The notes: a model not told the origin generated them from the letters alone. DNA of 64,000 nucleotides from Roseovarius nanhaiticus (GCF_900156535.1 NZ_FTNV01000003.1:248001-312000), one strand, 5' to 3'. Shown: positions 18,430 through 27,760, counted from the first letter of the stretch. Numbers and translations: made by a program.

Positions 18430-19916
18430 TGACCGATCTGAATGCTTTGACCATTGCCGATGCCCGCGATGCGCTGCGCCGCGGTGACGTGACCAGTCTC
18501 GAGCTGACCGAGGCGTGCCTGACCGCGATCGAGGGTGCCAGCGCGCTGGGCGCCTTCGTGCACAATACGCCCGACGTCGCCCGCGACATGGCGAATGCCG
18601 CCGACGCGCGGCTAAAGGCAGGCGAGGCGCCCGCGATGTGCGGCATTCCGCTCGGGATCAAGGATCTGTTCTGCACCAAGGGCGTGGCCAGCCAGGCTGG
18701 CAGCGGCATCCTGGAAGGGTTCACGCCCGAATACGAATCGACCGTCACGCAGAACCTGTGGGACCTGGGCGCGGTCATGCTGGGCAAGCTCAACATGGAC
18801 GAATTCGCCATGGGCTCGTCCAACGAGACCAGCGTTTATGGCAATGCAGTGAACCCCTGGCGCCGCGGCAATGATGATGCCGCGCTGACGCCCGGCGGCT
18901 CCTCTGGCGGCTCGGCCAGTGCGGTCGCTGCCGATCTTTGCCTGGGCGCGACGGGCACCGATACCGGTGGCTCGATCCGCCAGCCGGCGGCCTTTACCGG
19001 CATCACCGGGATCAAGCCGACCTACGGGCGCTGCTCGCGCTGGGGCGTCGTTGCCTTCGCGTCGTCGCTCGATCAGGCGGGCCCGATGACCAAGACGGTG
19101 CGCGACAGCGCCATCATGCTGAGCGCGATGTGCAGCCACGATCCCAAGGACAGCACCAGCGCCGATCTGCCCGTGCCCGATTTCGAGGCGATGCTGACCG
19201 GCGACATCCGGGGCAAGGTGATCGGCATTCCGGCCGAATACCGCATGGAGGGCATGCCTGCCGAGATCGAGAAGCTATGGCAGGACGGCACCGCCATGCT
19301 GAAGGACGCGGGCGCCGAGATCCGCGATATCAGCCTGCCGCACACGAAATACGCACTGCCGGCCTATTATGTCATTGCGCCCGCAGAGGCCTCGTCGAAC
19401 CTCGCGCGCTATGACGGCGTGCGGTATGGCCACCGTGCCAAGCTGGCGCCGGGTGATGGCATCACCGAGATGTATGAGAAGACCCGCGCCGAAGGCTTCG
19501 GCGCCGAGGTGCAGCGCCGCGTCATGGTGGGCACCTACGTGCTCTCGGCGGGCTTCTACGATGCCTATTACAACCGCGCGCGCAAGGTCCGCACGCTCAT
19601 CAAGCGGGACTTCGAGCAGGTGTTTGAGGCAGGTGTCGACGCGATCCTGACGCCCGCCACCCCCAGCGCCGCCTTCGGTCTGGGCGAGATGGCGAGTGCC
19701 GATCCGGTGCAGATGTATCTGAACGATGTCTTCACCGTCACGGTGAACCTCGCCGGCCTGCCGGGCATCTCGGTGCCCGCCGGACAGAATGCCCAAGGGC
19801 TGCCGTTGGGCCTGCAATTGATCGGGCGTCCGTGGGAGGAAGGCGATCTGCTGAATTGCGCCTACGCGCTGGAACGGGCCGCAGGCTTTGTGGCAAAACC
19901 CGATAGATGGTGGTAA
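18426..19916 (+). CDS. gatA: Asp-tRNA(Asn)/Glu-tRNA(Gln) amidotransferase subunit A
   Basis: The glutaminase subunit that frees ammonia for transamidation. 496 residues with the amidase signature: catalytic lysine in [29 protein letters not shown] containing the cis-serine, and [14 protein letters not shown] with the serine nucleophile. The start is ATG 18426 (or 18429), coupled to gatC by ATGATGA. The length is normal and all Ser-cisSer-Lys residues are present. Confidence 0.97.
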   Translation: MMTDLNALTIADARDALRRGDVTSLELTEACLTAIEGASALGAFVHNTPDVARDMANAADARLKAGEAPAMCGIPLGIKDLFCTKGVASQAGSGILEGFTPEYESTVTQNLWDLGAVMLGKLNMDEFAMGSSNETSVYGNAVNPWRRGNDDAALTPGGSSGGSASAVAADLCLGATGTDTGGSIRQPAAFTGITGIKPTYGRCSRWGVVAFASSLDQAGPMTKTVRDSAIMLSAMCSHDPKDSTSADLPVPDFEAMLTGDIRGKVIGIPAEYRMEGMPAEIEKLWQDGTAMLKDAGAEIRDISLPHTKYALPAYYVIAPAEASSNLARYDGVRYGHRAKLAPGDGITEMYEKTRAEGFGAEVQRRVMVGTYVLSAGFYDAYYNRARKVRTLIKRDFEQVFEAGVDAILTPATPSAAFGLGEMASADPVQMYLNDVFTVTVNLAGLPGISVPAGQNAQGLPLGLQLIGRPWEEGDLLNCAYALERAAGFVAKPDRWW

Positions 19917-19973
19917 TCCCGGGCGCAGACGGCCAGTGATGGCCCACTTGCGGTGGTTTTGAAGGCGAATGGT

Positions 19974-20711
19974 ATGAAGCGATTTCTTTTGGCCAGCGCG
20001 GCTCTGGCGGCGCTTGCATCTTGTGGGACATCCATCCCCGAAAGCGGCCCCGATATGGGCGCCGGTGTTGGCTTTGGCGATTACGACGAATACCAGGCCC
20101 GCCGCGAAGCCCAGCTGAACGGCACGGCGCTGCCTCCGCCCGATGCCATTTCGTCCGAGCCGCTGGACGGCACCGGGGCCGCGGGCAATGATGCGGATGA
20201 CATCGCGGCCCAGACCCGCGCGGCCCTTGGCGGCGAGGCGCGTGACACCGCCGCCAATTCTGGCGAGCCGCCCGTATATGCCAGCCCCGACAACCCTGCG
20301 CCTGCCATCACGAACAGCCAGGGCATATCGATCGAAAACAATTTCGACGCGGTCAGCGCCAATCGCACCATTCAGGACGATGCGGCGCGCGTGGCGGCGC
20401 AGCGCCAGCAATACGAGGTGGCGTCGGTCGAGGCATTGCCCAGCCGTACCGGTGGCGAGGGGCCCAATATCGTGGCGTATGCCCTCAACACGACTCACGC
20501 GCCGGGCACGCAGATGTATCGCCGTGGAGGTTTCAACAAGGAAGCCAAGTTCGAGCGTGCCTGCGCGGCCTATCCCGGCCCCGACATGGCGCAGATCGAC
20601 TTCCTGTCGCGCGGCGGGCCCGAGCGGGACCGCCTTGGGCTCGACCCCGATGGCGACGGCTTTGCCTGCACGTGGGACCCGCGCCCCTTCCGCCGCGCTG
20701 CGGGCAACTGA
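19974..20711 (+). CDS. Lipoprotein of unknown function with a C-terminal excalibur-like end
   Basis: A 245-residue protein. MKRFLLASAALAALASC is a signal peptide with lipobox cysteine near residue 17, so it is probably anchored to the outer membrane. The middle is low in structure, with A/D/N-rich spacers. The end carries FERACAAYPGPDMAQ, LDPDGDGFACTWDPRPF, similar to the excalibur calcium-binding motif (DxDxDGxxC). It follows gatA by 57 bases, and the AmpD-like gene begins 8 bases after its stop, hinting at cotranscription. Function unknown. Confidence 0.7.
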   Translation: MKRFLLASAALAALASCGTSIPESGPDMGAGVGFGDYDEYQARREAQLNGTALPPPDAISSEPLDGTGAAGNDADDIAAQTRAALGGEARDTAANSGEPPVYASPDNPAPAITNSQGISIENNFDAVSANRTIQDDAARVAAQRQQYEVASVEALPSRTGGEGPNIVAYALNTTHAPGTQMYRRGGFNKEAKFERACAAYPGPDMAQIDFLSRGGPERDRLGLDPDGDGFACTWDPRPFRRAAGN

Positions 20712-20719
20712 TCGCGCCC

Positions 20720-21424
20720 ATGGGCGATGCTGCGACGCAGGCGGATGCGACATGGCATCCGTCGCCCAATTCCGGCCCGCGCCGGGATGGCCTGCGCCCC
20801 GAGCTTCTGCTGATCCACTTCACCAAGATGCAAAGCGCCGAGGCGGCGGTGGCGCGCCTGTGCGATCCCGCCGCCGAGGTCTCGGCCCATTACGTGATCG
20901 CCGAGGATGGGCGGCTGTGGCAGCTGGTCGACGAGGCGGCGCGCGCCTGGCATGCCGGACGTGGCAGCTGGCGGGGGGCGGGCGACGTCAACTCCCGCTC
21001 GATCGGGATCGAGCTGGCCAATACCGGCGCGCATCCGTTTCCCGAGCCCCAGATGTGCGTTCTCGAGCGGTTGATGCACGGCATCATGGCGCGCTGGCAT
21101 ATCCCGCCCGAAGGGGTGCTGGGGCATTCCGATATTGCACCCGATCGCAAGGACGACCCCGGCGCGCGTTTTGATTGGCGCCGGTTGGCGCGGCAGGGCT
21201 TTGCGGTCTGGCCGGAGGCGGGCGCACAGGCGCCCACAGAGGCGTTTCGAGATCTTGCCGCACAGGTTGGCTATGGCATGGATTTCAGTGATGCTGACCT
21301 GCTGACTGCGCTGCGCCTGCGCTGGCGGCCTTGGGCACGCGGGCCACTGGTGGCGGCGGATATGGCGGTGCTGGCCGACATCGCCGCGCGCTTTGGCGTT
21401 GACCGGAGCGGCGCGGACGCCTAA
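20720..21424 (+). CDS. N-acetylmuramoyl-L-alanine amidase (AmpD-like)
   Basis: A 234-residue protein starting at ATG 20720. It has the amidase_2 fold: LLLIHFTKMQ (first Zn histidine), VSAHYVIAEDGRLWQLV, AWHAGRGSW, GIELANTG, and LGHSDIAPDRKDDPGARF with the later Zn ligands. AmpD cleaves anhydro-muropeptides in the cytoplasm; no signal peptide is visible, consistent with that. With AnmK at 7.6 kb it fits murein recycling. rnpB starts 6 bases after its stop, so the RNA must have its own promoter inside this gene or share a transcript. Confidence 0.88.
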   Translation: MGDAATQADATWHPSPNSGPRRDGLRPELLLIHFTKMQSAEAAVARLCDPAAEVSAHYVIAEDGRLWQLVDEAARAWHAGRGSWRGAGDVNSRSIGIELANTGAHPFPEPQMCVLERLMHGIMARWHIPPEGVLGHSDIAPDRKDDPGARFDWRRLARQGFAVWPEAGAQAPTEAFRDLAAQVGYGMDFSDADLLTALRLRWRPWARGPLVAADMAVLADIAARFGVDRSGADA

Positions 21425-21430
21425 ACGCCC

Positions 21431-21863
21431 GAGTGCGCGGAGGGCCGGATGGCCGCTTGGGCGGGCTTCGGCCCGTCGGGGAGGAAAGTCCGGACTCCAC
21501 AAGGCAACGGTGCCGGGTAACGCCCGGCTGGGGTAACCCAAGGGAAAGCGCCACAGAAAACAGACCGCGTCGGTCGATCGCGTGCGATCGACCTGCGTAA
21601 GGGTGAAACGGTGGGGTAAGAGCCCACCGCGGGGCTGGCAACAGCGCCGGCACGGCAAGCCCCACCGGGAGCAATGCCAAATAGGGACCGCGCGCGGGGC
21701 TGGTCGAGTTCGCTCGATACCGCCCGCAGGCACGTCTTGGCCCGGCGGTCCGGGTTGGCAGCCAAAGGGGCGGTGGCAACACCGTCTTTAGATGAATGGT
21801 CATCCAGGGGCGGGTTACGGCCCGCTCTGGACAGAATCCGGCTTATAGGCCCTCCGCGCATTC
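21431..21863 (+). ncRNA. rnpB: RNase P RNA (bacterial type A)
   Basis: The 5' segment GAGTGCGCGGAGGGCC (21431-21446) pairs with GGCCCTCCGCGCATTC (21848-21863) as helix P1. Between them are the family hallmarks GGGGAGGAAAGTCCGGACTC (21478-21497), ACAGAAA (21553-21559), AAGGGTGAAACGGTGGGGTAAGAG and the closing CAGAATCCGGCTTAT (21831-21845). The RNA is the catalytic subunit of RNase P, trimming 5' leaders of pre-tRNA. Ends are accurate to a few bases. Confidence 0.95.
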
Positions 21864-21926
21864 ACGGGCTTTGCGGGCGCTGCACCAAGATCGCGCAGGC
21901 GCCGCACATCCTGCCATCTGGCTTTT

Positions 21927-21949
21927 GGGTATTTTGGCCAAGAAAAAAC
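21927..21949 (+). repeat. 3'-end repeat, copy 4
   Basis: GGGTATTTTGGCCAAGAAAA lies 64 bases past rnpB on the plus strand and resembles the other window copies. No strong hairpin precedes it. It may mark the end of the rnpB transcript. Confidence 0.45.
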
Positions 21950-21983
21950 CGGGGCCGCGCAGCGCCTAATTGACCTTATGCGG

Positions 21984-22011
21984 TTGACTCGGGCGGCGGC
22001 GCGGTTAAAAG
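21984..22011 (+). promoter_or_regulatory. Promoter candidate for rpmG
   Basis: A -35 box TTGACT (21984-21989) and a -10-like TAAAAG (22006-22011) with a 16-base spacer lie 52 bases upstream of the rpmG start. Box identity fits a sigma-70 promoter; no experimental support. Confidence 0.5.
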
Positions 22012-22062
22012 GCAGGAAATTGAATTACCGGCAGCGGCGCTGCCCGGCGCAGGAGATGACAA

Positions 22063-22230
22063 ATGGCGAAGCCGACCACAATCAAGATCCGCCTGAACTC
22101 GACCGCGGGCACGGGCCACTTCTATGTGACCAAGAAGAATGCCCGGACCATGACCGAGAAGATGGCGATCAAGAAATACGACCCCGTCGTGCGCAAGCAT
22201 GTCGAGTACAAGGAAGGCAAGATCAAGTAA
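22063..22230 (+). CDS. rpmG: 50S ribosomal protein L33
   Basis: A 55-residue basic protein starting [20 protein letters not shown] and ending in [19 protein letters not shown], the usual L33 pattern. ATG 22063 is preceded by CAGGAGATGACAA. The zinc-ribbon CxxC pairs of the other L33 form are absent, so this is the C-minus type. A terminator follows within 30 bases, so it is monocistronic. Confidence 0.97.
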   Translation: MAKPTTIKIRLNSTAGTGHFYVTKKNARTMTEKMAIKKYDPVVRKHVEYKEGKIK

Positions 22231-22258
22231 GATCTGCCGATATACCTTGGATGAAATG

Positions 22259-22286
22259 AGCCGCGCCCTCCGGGTGCGGCTTTTTC
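22259..22286 (+). terminator. Rho-independent terminator of rpmG
   Basis: The stem AGCCGCGCCC/GGGTGCGGCT (one mismatch) with loop TCC is followed by a run of T (TTTTTC), 28 bases past the rpmG stop. Confidence 0.85.
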
Positions 22287-22400
22287 TTTGCTTGGAGGGT
22301 GGGTTCGCTGCGGCGCACATGACCTGTGCGGCGAGCCGGAATTGCTCTGTTTTGGCGGCCGTGCCTAAGGTCTCTGCATGGAAATCCCGGGGAGGTGCAG

Positions 22401-22919
22401 ATGTCCGATAAACCCAAGAGTGTGGAAGACGCCCGCGTCGGCCATGCGCATTTGAAGGTGGCCGATCTGGAGCGGGCGGTGCGGTTCTACCGCGATGTCA
22501 TCGGGATGGATGTGACCGCGCGCTACGGGGCGGCCGCGGCGTTCCTGTCGTTCGGCGGCTATCATCACCATCTGGGGCTGAATACCTGGCACAGCCGGGG
22601 CGGGACTGCGCCACCGGCAGGCCACACGGGGCTCTACCACGTCGCGTTGCTGTTCCCGGACCGTGCCGCTCTGGGGCGTGTGATCTTGCGGCTTCTGGAA
22701 GCGGGCTATGACCTGACGGGCGCCGCAGATCATGGGGTGAGTGAGGCGGTCTACCTGGATGATCCCGATGGCAACGGTTTGGAGCTTTACCGCGACCGTG
22801 ACCCGGGCGATTGGCCGAGAGACGCAGACGGCGCATTGCAAATGGTAAACGAGCGGCTGGACATTGATGCTTTGGTTGAAGAAGGGCGCGCAAGCCTTTT
22901 AAAGGCATCCGAGAAATGA
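22401..22919 (+). CDS. VOC (glyoxalase/extradiol dioxygenase-type) family protein
   Basis: A 172-residue protein starting at ATG 22401 behind GGGGAGG. Residues 12-125 form a vicinal-oxygen-chelate domain: VGHAHLKVADLERAVRFYRD (first metal His), a middle HVALLFPDR stretch with the second His, and YLDDPDGNGLELYRD (final metal Glu). CatE-like relatives have a second domain; here only one is present plus a tail of about 45 residues. Substrate not readable. It is flanked by a convergent terminator of the next gene. Confidence 0.85.
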   Translation: MSDKPKSVEDARVGHAHLKVADLERAVRFYRDVIGMDVTARYGAAAAFLSFGGYHHHLGLNTWHSRGGTAPPAGHTGLYHVALLFPDRAALGRVILRLLEAGYDLTGAADHGVSEAVYLDDPDGNGLELYRDRDPGDWPRDADGALQMVNERLDIDALVEEGRASLLKASEK

Positions 22920-22945
22920 AAAAGGCCGCCCCGAGAGGCGGCCTT
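22919..22945 (-). terminator. Rho-independent terminator of the Bax1-like gene
   Basis: Read leftwards, AAGGCCGCC/GGCGGCCTT (22922-22945, 6-base loop) ends in a T run that overlaps the stop of the convergent VOC gene. Confidence 0.8.
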
Positions 22946-22968
22946 GGTCCGTTTCAAGCTGAGCGGGT

Positions 22969-23688
22969 TTACTCGCGATTGCCCAAGAGCTGCAGCAGGA
23001 ACATGAACATGTTGATGAAGTCGAGATAGAGACGCAGGGCGCCCATGATCGCCGACTTGCCCAGCCATTCGCTGTCGCCGTGATGCGCGTGGGCCAGATA
23101 CTCGTTCTTGATCGACTGCGTGTCGTAGGCCGTCAGGCCCGCGAAGATCAGTACACCGATGATCGAGATCGCGAACATGATCGCCGGCGAGCCGAGGAAG
23201 ATGTTGATGATCGACGCCACGATGAGGCCGATCACACCCATGATCAGGAAGCTGCCCCAACCCGAGATGTCCTTCTTGGTGGTGTAGCCCCAAAGGGACA
23301 GACCGGCGAAGGCGATCGAGGTGGTCAGAAAGACCTGTGCGATCGAGAAGTCGGTGAAGACGACGAAGATATAGCTGATCGACACACCCATGACGGCGGC
23401 AAACGCGTAGAAAAAGAGCTGCGCGGCAGCGGCCGACAGTTTGTTGATCACGGCACCAAAGGCGAAAACCATGATCAGGGGCGCGAACATGACGATCCAG
23501 CGGGTGATCCCGGTAAAGAGCGTCTCCATCATGTAGGCATTGTTGCCCACGGCCCAAGCCGTCAGGAATGTCAGCAGCATGCCCACGGACATGGTGCCAT
23601 ACACCTTATTCATATGGGCGCGCAGGCCCTGGTCGATCTCGGCTGTGCGGGTGCCGCCCGCCGTCCGGATCGTATTGAATTCAGCCAT
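22969..23688 (-). CDS. Bax inhibitor-1/YccA family membrane protein
   Basis: A 239-residue, seven-span inner-membrane protein (start ATG 23688) of the TMBIM/YccA family. In bacteria these proteins modulate FtsH or act as calcium leak channels. Hydrophobic segments are evenly spaced and the end LYLDFINMFMFLLQLLGNRE matches the family's conserved C-terminus. Strong downstream terminator. No partner in sight. Confidence 0.9.
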   Translation of the reverse strand: MAEFNTIRTAGGTRTAEIDQGLRAHMNKVYGTMSVGMLLTFLTAWAVGNNAYMMETLFTGITRWIVMFAPLIMVFAFGAVINKLSAAAAQLFFYAFAAVMGVSISYIFVVFTDFSIAQVFLTTSIAFAGLSLWGYTTKKDISGWGSFLIMGVIGLIVASIINIFLGSPAIMFAISIIGVLIFAGLTAYDTQSIKNEYLAHAHHGDSEWLGKSAIMGALRLYLDFINMFMFLLQLLGNRE

Positions 23689-23763
23689 CTAAGCCTCCGT
23701 GTTGCTGAAGAAGACCCCGCCTTGGGGGCTTTGACTGCAATATCGGGGCGCGCGCCTCGGTTT

Positions 23764-24075
23764 TCAAGGTTTTTCGGCTTCGGATTTGCGCCGCCGCGCT
23801 GCGCGTATTGACGCAGCGTCAGCGGCGCGGTGCTTCACCTGCGGCAGTGCCGACCCGGCGAATCGGCATTTGGCGCGGGGTTGCCAGGCATGGGGCAGAT
23901 CCCACAGAGGGCGGCGCGCTTCGGCGTCGGCCTCGGCACGAGTCAGACCGATATCTGCCAAGGCTGCGCCGTCCAGCGCGGCCAGCGCGCGGCGCGAGCG
24001 GTAGAGGGCCGCGAGCGAGCTGAGCGAGGGCCAGTTGCGGGAGGCGGCGGGGCGGGCGTGAACCAGGCTGGTCAT
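23764..24075 (-). CDS. DUF1127 protein
   Basis: A 103-residue protein. A DUF1127 (YjiS-like) core lies at about residues 15-55: SLAALYRSRRALAALDGAALADIGLTRAEADAEA, followed by WDLPHAW. The rest is a basic extension. I chose ATG 24075, nine bases inside the longer frame, because AAAGGA is then correctly spaced. DUF1127 proteins in Rhodobacteraceae are small, often stress- or RNA-linked. It is divergent from the LysR regulator, which is a common arrangement. Confidence 0.82.
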   Translation of the reverse strand: MTSLVHARPAASRNWPSLSSLAALYRSRRALAALDGAALADIGLTRAEADAEARRPLWDLPHAWQPRAKCRFAGSALPQVKHRAADAASIRAARRRKSEAEKP

Positions 24076-24124
24076 GAAAATCATCCTTTCTCTGTGATGT
24101 TTGGTGGATCACTCATATCGTCTG

Positions 24125-24151
24125 TTGATATATCTGCCCTGTTATGATCAA
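24125..24151. promoter_or_regulatory. AT-rich dyad between DUF1127 and LysR genes
   Basis: TTGAT (24125-24129) and ATCAA (24147-24151) are an inverted pair with 17 bases between, containing GATATATC. It is in the divergent 24076-24198 spacer and is a candidate LysR operator; not proven. Confidence 0.4.
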
Positions 24152-24198
24152 TATTGGAAATGAATGTTTATCGCCCTATACATCAAGGATCGTGATAT

Positions 24199-25068
24199 AT
24201 GAGAAATCTCGACATGACGACGCTGCGCTCTTTCGTGGCGGTAGCGGACCAGGGCGGGGTCACGCGCGCGGCGGCGATGCTGAACCTGACGCAATCGGCG
24301 GTTTCGATGCAGCTCAAGCGGCTGGAGGATCTGTTGGGCCTTGGCCTGTTGGACCGCAGCGGGCGAGGCGTCGCTTTGACGCCTTCGGGCGAGCAAATGC
24401 TGGGCTATGCGCGCCGTCTCGTGGCGCTGAATGACGAAGTGGTCGGCCGCCTGACGGATCAGGTATGGGAGGGTGAGGTCACGTTTGGCGTGCCGCATGA
24501 CATTATCCATCCCGTCATTCCGCGCGTGCTCAAACAGTTTTACGCAGCCTTCCCTCGCGTGCGCGTGCATCTCATCTCGCTCTATTCCAGTTTGCTGATG
24601 GAGGCACATGGCAAGGGTGAGATCGACCTGATCCTGACGACCGAGACAGTTCTGGGGCCGGGGGGCGAGACGCTGACCGAAGTGCCCTTGCGCTTTTACG
24701 GGGCGCCAGGCGGGGTTGCCTGGAAGCAGCGGCCTTTGAGGATCGCCAATTGCCGCAATTGCCTCTTCCGGCCCAAGGCCATCCGCCTGCTGGAGGAGGC
24801 GCAGATTCCGTGGGAGAGCGCGATCGATTCGAATTCTGACGGCGCGATCGAGGCCACCGTCAGTGCCGACCTTGCGGTGACGACCATGTTGGAGGGGACC
24901 GCCCCGCATCTGCTCGAAGCGGTGCCACAGAATTCCGGCCTGCCGGATCTGGGTCTGCAAAAGATCAACATGTACGGCGCCGCGACCCCGCGCAGCGAAT
25001 TGGTGACGCAGCTGGCGGCAGTCGTGAGGCAGGGCTTTGGTGCGCCGCTGATGGCCGTGGCGTCCTAA
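24199..25068 (+). CDS. LysR-family transcriptional regulator
   Basis: A 289-residue LysR-type regulator: N-terminal winged helix (MTTLRSFVAVADQGGVTRAAAMLNLTQ, SAVSMQLKRLE) and a periplasmic-binding-protein-like effector domain from about residue 90. Start ATG 24199. The effector domain contains two cysteines (ANCRNCLF), unusual enough to note. Its divergent neighbour DUF1127 is the natural regulatory target, by the usual LysR layout. Ligand unknown. Confidence 0.9.
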   Translation: MRNLDMTTLRSFVAVADQGGVTRAAAMLNLTQSAVSMQLKRLEDLLGLGLLDRSGRGVALTPSGEQMLGYARRLVALNDEVVGRLTDQVWEGEVTFGVPHDIIHPVIPRVLKQFYAAFPRVRVHLISLYSSLLMEAHGKGEIDLILTTETVLGPGGETLTEVPLRFYGAPGGVAWKQRPLRIANCRNCLFRPKAIRLLEEAQIPWESAIDSNSDGAIEATVSADLAVTTMLEGTAPHLLEAVPQNSGLPDLGLQKINMYGAATPRSELVTQLAAVVRQGFGAPLMAVAS

Positions 25069-25092
25069 GGCACCGGTGTCGGGTGCCCGGCC

Positions 25093-26061
25093 TCAGGCCA
25101 TCGTGACGACGACCTTTCCTGTCGATTTGCGGGCGCGCAACAGCTCGAGCGCGTCCGCGGCCTGATCCAGAGGATAGACGTGATGCGCCCTCGGCGCGAT
25201 GCGGCCCTCGTCGGCCCATGTCAGCAGCTCGGCCAGGGAACGGGTCAAAAGCTCAGGCGCGAAGGTCAGATAGCCGCCCCAGTAGAGGCCCATGACGGTC
25301 AGGTTCTTGACCAGAAGGTGATTGGCCGGAATGCGGGGCACATCGCCACTGGCAAAGCCGATGGTCAGAATGCGCGCCTCGGGGCGGCAGGCACGGAACG
25401 CGGCGGTGAACTGATCGCCGCCGACGGGATCATAGACCACGTCCGCGCCGCCAAGCGCCTTGCATGTCTCGCGTATATCGTCGGTCTCGCTGTCGATCAG
25501 CTCATGCGCGCCGGCGGCGCGGGCGGCCTCCAGCTTGTCCTTGCCGCGTGCGCAAGCGATGACGCGTGCGCCCATCGCGGCGCCGATCTCGACTGCGGTC
25601 AGGCCGACACCGCCCGCAGCGCCCAGCACCAGTAGGGTTTCGCCGGGCTGCAATCGCGCGCGCCGGGTCAGCGCCAGATGAGAGGTGCCGTAGGCGATCT
25701 GAAAGGCGGCGGCGGCCTCATGGCTCAGGCTGTCGGGCAGGGCAACGGCGCGCGCGGCGTCGAAACAGCCGTAGTCCGCCAGCCCGCCTTGCCCGCCATA
25801 AACCGCGACGCGCGTGCCGGGCGCCGGGCCAGAAGCGCCCTCGCCAAGGCTATCGACCACGCCTGACAGCTCCAGCCCGAGGGTGAAGGGCAGGGCGGGC
25901 GTGTCCTGATAGCGCCCGCTCATCATCAGCAGATCGGCGAAGTTGAGCCCGCAGGCATGGATCTTGATACCTATCTGGCCGGGGCCGGGGCGGGGCCGTG
26001 CGATCCGCTCGATCGCGGGCGGCGCATCATGCGAAGTGACGCAGTAGGCGCGCATTGTCAT
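25093..26061 (-). CDS. Zinc-independent NADPH:quinone oxidoreductase (MDR superfamily)
   Basis: A 322-residue protein of the medium-chain dehydrogenase fold, quinone oxidoreductase subgroup: VLGAAGGVGLTAVEIG is the nucleotide-binding glycine motif, YDPVGGDQF is typical of QOR, and the catalytic and structural zinc ligands of alcohol dehydrogenases are absent. Start ATG 26061. It converges on the LysR gene with 24 bases between stops. Substrate may be quinones or enoyl compounds. Confidence 0.88.
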   Translation of the reverse strand: MTMRAYCVTSHDAPPAIERIARPRPGPGQIGIKIHACGLNFADLLMMSGRYQDTPALPFTLGLELSGVVDSLGEGASGPAPGTRVAVYGGQGGLADYGCFDAARAVALPDSLSHEAAAAFQIAYGTSHLALTRRARLQPGETLLVLGAAGGVGLTAVEIGAAMGARVIACARGKDKLEAARAAGAHELIDSETDDIRETCKALGGADVVYDPVGGDQFTAAFRACRPEARILTIGFASGDVPRIPANHLLVKNLTVMGLYWGGYLTFAPELLTRSLAELLTWADEGRIAPRAHHVYPLDQAADALELLRARKSTGKVVVTMA

Positions 26062-26366
26062 GGGGTCTATCCTTTCGGCTTGGCCGCTTGGCGCCAGTCC
26101 GTCGGACGTAGCCGATGGCCTGCGACGCTGTCAATTTCGCTCCGCTCGTCGGGACTGTGCCCTTCGCTACCGCTTAAATTGATCGAATTTTGATCAAACA
26201 TCCTGGCGCGTATAAATTTTCTTGTGTATTGCCGCCGTGATGTTAATCTTTTGCCATTAGCAAAATCAAATTACCCTGGGCAGGGATTGCACGCCCGGCC
26301 TGAGCAAAACAGACAACTCGATGTCCGGGCAATCTTCGGTCATCCCTTCGTCAAAGGATTGAAAAG
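26062..26366. other. Intergenic region with two perfect dyads
   Basis: 305 bases without a gene. It holds two perfect inverted repeats: TTGATC-N7-GATCAA (26179-26197) and TTTTGC-CATTA-GCAAAA (26249-26265). The surroundings are AT-richer than the window (TATAAATTTT at 26211-26220). They are candidate operators or hairpins for the XRE regulator that starts at 26367; no coding frame is convincing. Confidence 0.5.
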
Positions 26367-26765
26367 ATGCCCCATCACGTTGATGTTCATGTGGGAAAAC
26401 GGATTCGCCATCGCCGTTGGCTGGTCGGTATGACGCAGCAACAGCTGGCCGAGAGTGTTGGTATCAAGTTCCAACAGATCCAGAAGTATGAAACCGGCGC
26501 CAACCGCGTCAGTGCATCGCGCCTTTGGGATATCGCGGCTTCGATGGAAGTCGATGTGGGCTTCTTCTTTGAAGGGGTCGAGGCGGGTCAGGCGGCAGCG
26601 GATGCCGCAGCCGCGTCGCCCACCAAAATGCCCGCACGCGGTGGTCCTGCCGATCTGCTGGGCGACAAGGAGGCGCTGGATTTGGTGCGCTCCTACTACG
26701 CAATCCCGGAAAATCAGCGCCGGCGTCTATTTGATCTTGCGCGTGTTCTCAGCGACGTTGCCTGA
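26367..26765 (+). CDS. XRE-family helix-turn-helix regulator
   Basis: A 132-residue protein; start ATG 26367 behind AAAGG and GAAAAG. Residues 8-65 are a Cro/cI-type HTH: VGKRIRHRRWLVGMTQQQLA, the IKFQQIQKYETGANRVSASRLWDIA recognition part, and MEVDVGFFFEGV. The C-terminal half is alanine-rich and ends in a second helical stretch (LVRSYYAIPENQRRRLFDLARVL). Such regulators recur in Rhodobacteraceae, next to or controlling their own promoter. The upstream dyads fit autoregulation. Confidence 0.85.
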   Translation: MPHHVDVHVGKRIRHRRWLVGMTQQQLAESVGIKFQQIQKYETGANRVSASRLWDIAASMEVDVGFFFEGVEAGQAAADAAAASPTKMPARGGPADLLGDKEALDLVRSYYAIPENQRRRLFDLARVLSDVA

Positions 26766-26851
26766 ACGCGGCCCTAGACTGGCGGCCTTGTAACACGGGC
26801 CGCCGCGCTCTACTCCTGCGGGCCAGAAGGCGGGCAGGGGGCGAAGGCGAC

Positions 26852-27670
26852 ATGATCCAAAGTGACGAGGTGGATGACATCATCGCGGCGGCGCATGCGG
26901 CCGCGGATGCCGCGCGCGGTGCGATCCTTCCCTATTTCCGGCTCTCGTCGCTTGACGTCGATGACAAACACGCGCCCGGCGCCCAGAGCGAGGGCACGTT
27001 CGACCCCGTCACAGCGGCCGATCGCGCCGCAGAGCAAGCGATGCGCGCGGTTCTGGCGCGGCTGCGGCCCGCCGACGCGATCCTGGGTGAGGAGTTCGGC
27101 GAGGCAGGCGGCACAAGCGGTCTCACTTGGGTGCTGGACCCGATTGACGGCACGCGCGGATTTCTGGCGGGCACGCCCACATGGGGCGTTCTGATCGCGG
27201 TTTGCGGACCCGAAGGGCCGATTTACGGCGTCATTGATCAGCCCTATATCGGCGAACGTTTCGAAGGCGGTCTTGGCCGCGCGCGCCTCACCGGTCCGGC
27301 GGGCCAGCGCAGCCTGGCGGCGCGCGGCGCCCGGCCCCTCGCCGAGGCGACGGTGATGACCACGTTCCCCGCGGTCGGCACGCCCGCCGAAGGCGCCGCC
27401 TTCGCCCGCATCGCCGACGCTGCGCGTACGGTGCGCTACGGCTATGATTGCTACGCCTACGCCCTTCTGGCGCTGGGATTGATTGATCTGGTCATCGAGG
27501 CGGGGCTGAAACCTTACGATATCTGCGCGCCCATTGCCGTCATCGAAGCAGCGGGCGGGATCGTCACCGATTGGCGCGGCGGTCCGGCGCATCACGGCGG
27601 ACGCATCGTCGCCGCGGCGAACGCGGCGCAGCATCGTGCTGCGCTGGAGATCCTGTCGCAAGTCGCCTGA
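26852..27670 (+). CDS. hisN: Histidinol-phosphatase (inositol monophosphatase family)
   Basis: Removes phosphate from L-histidinol phosphate, the eighth step of histidine synthesis. 272 residues, IMPase fold: PVTAADRAAEQAMRA, the metal motif GEEFGE, DPIDGTRGF and PYDICAPIAVIEAAGG near the end. Start ATG 26852. HisN-type phosphatases replace HisB in many alphaproteobacteria, and this sequence resembles that group more than inositol or fructose enzymes. A GC hairpin follows (27671-27695) without a T run. Confidence 0.85.
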   Translation: MIQSDEVDDIIAAAHAAADAARGAILPYFRLSSLDVDDKHAPGAQSEGTFDPVTAADRAAEQAMRAVLARLRPADAILGEEFGEAGGTSGLTWVLDPIDGTRGFLAGTPTWGVLIAVCGPEGPIYGVIDQPYIGERFEGGLGRARLTGPAGQRSLAARGARPLAEATVMTTFPAVGTPAEGAAFARIADAARTVRYGYDCYAYALLALGLIDLVIEAGLKPYDICAPIAVIEAAGGIVTDWRGGPAHHGGRIVAAANAAQHRAALEILSQVA

Positions 27671-27760
27671 CCAGCCGCCCCCCGTTCGCGGGGGTGGCGC
27701 GCGGGCGTTCTTGACGCTAGCCTCGCGTCACTTGCACCTGATCACTCCGGAACCAGTCCA

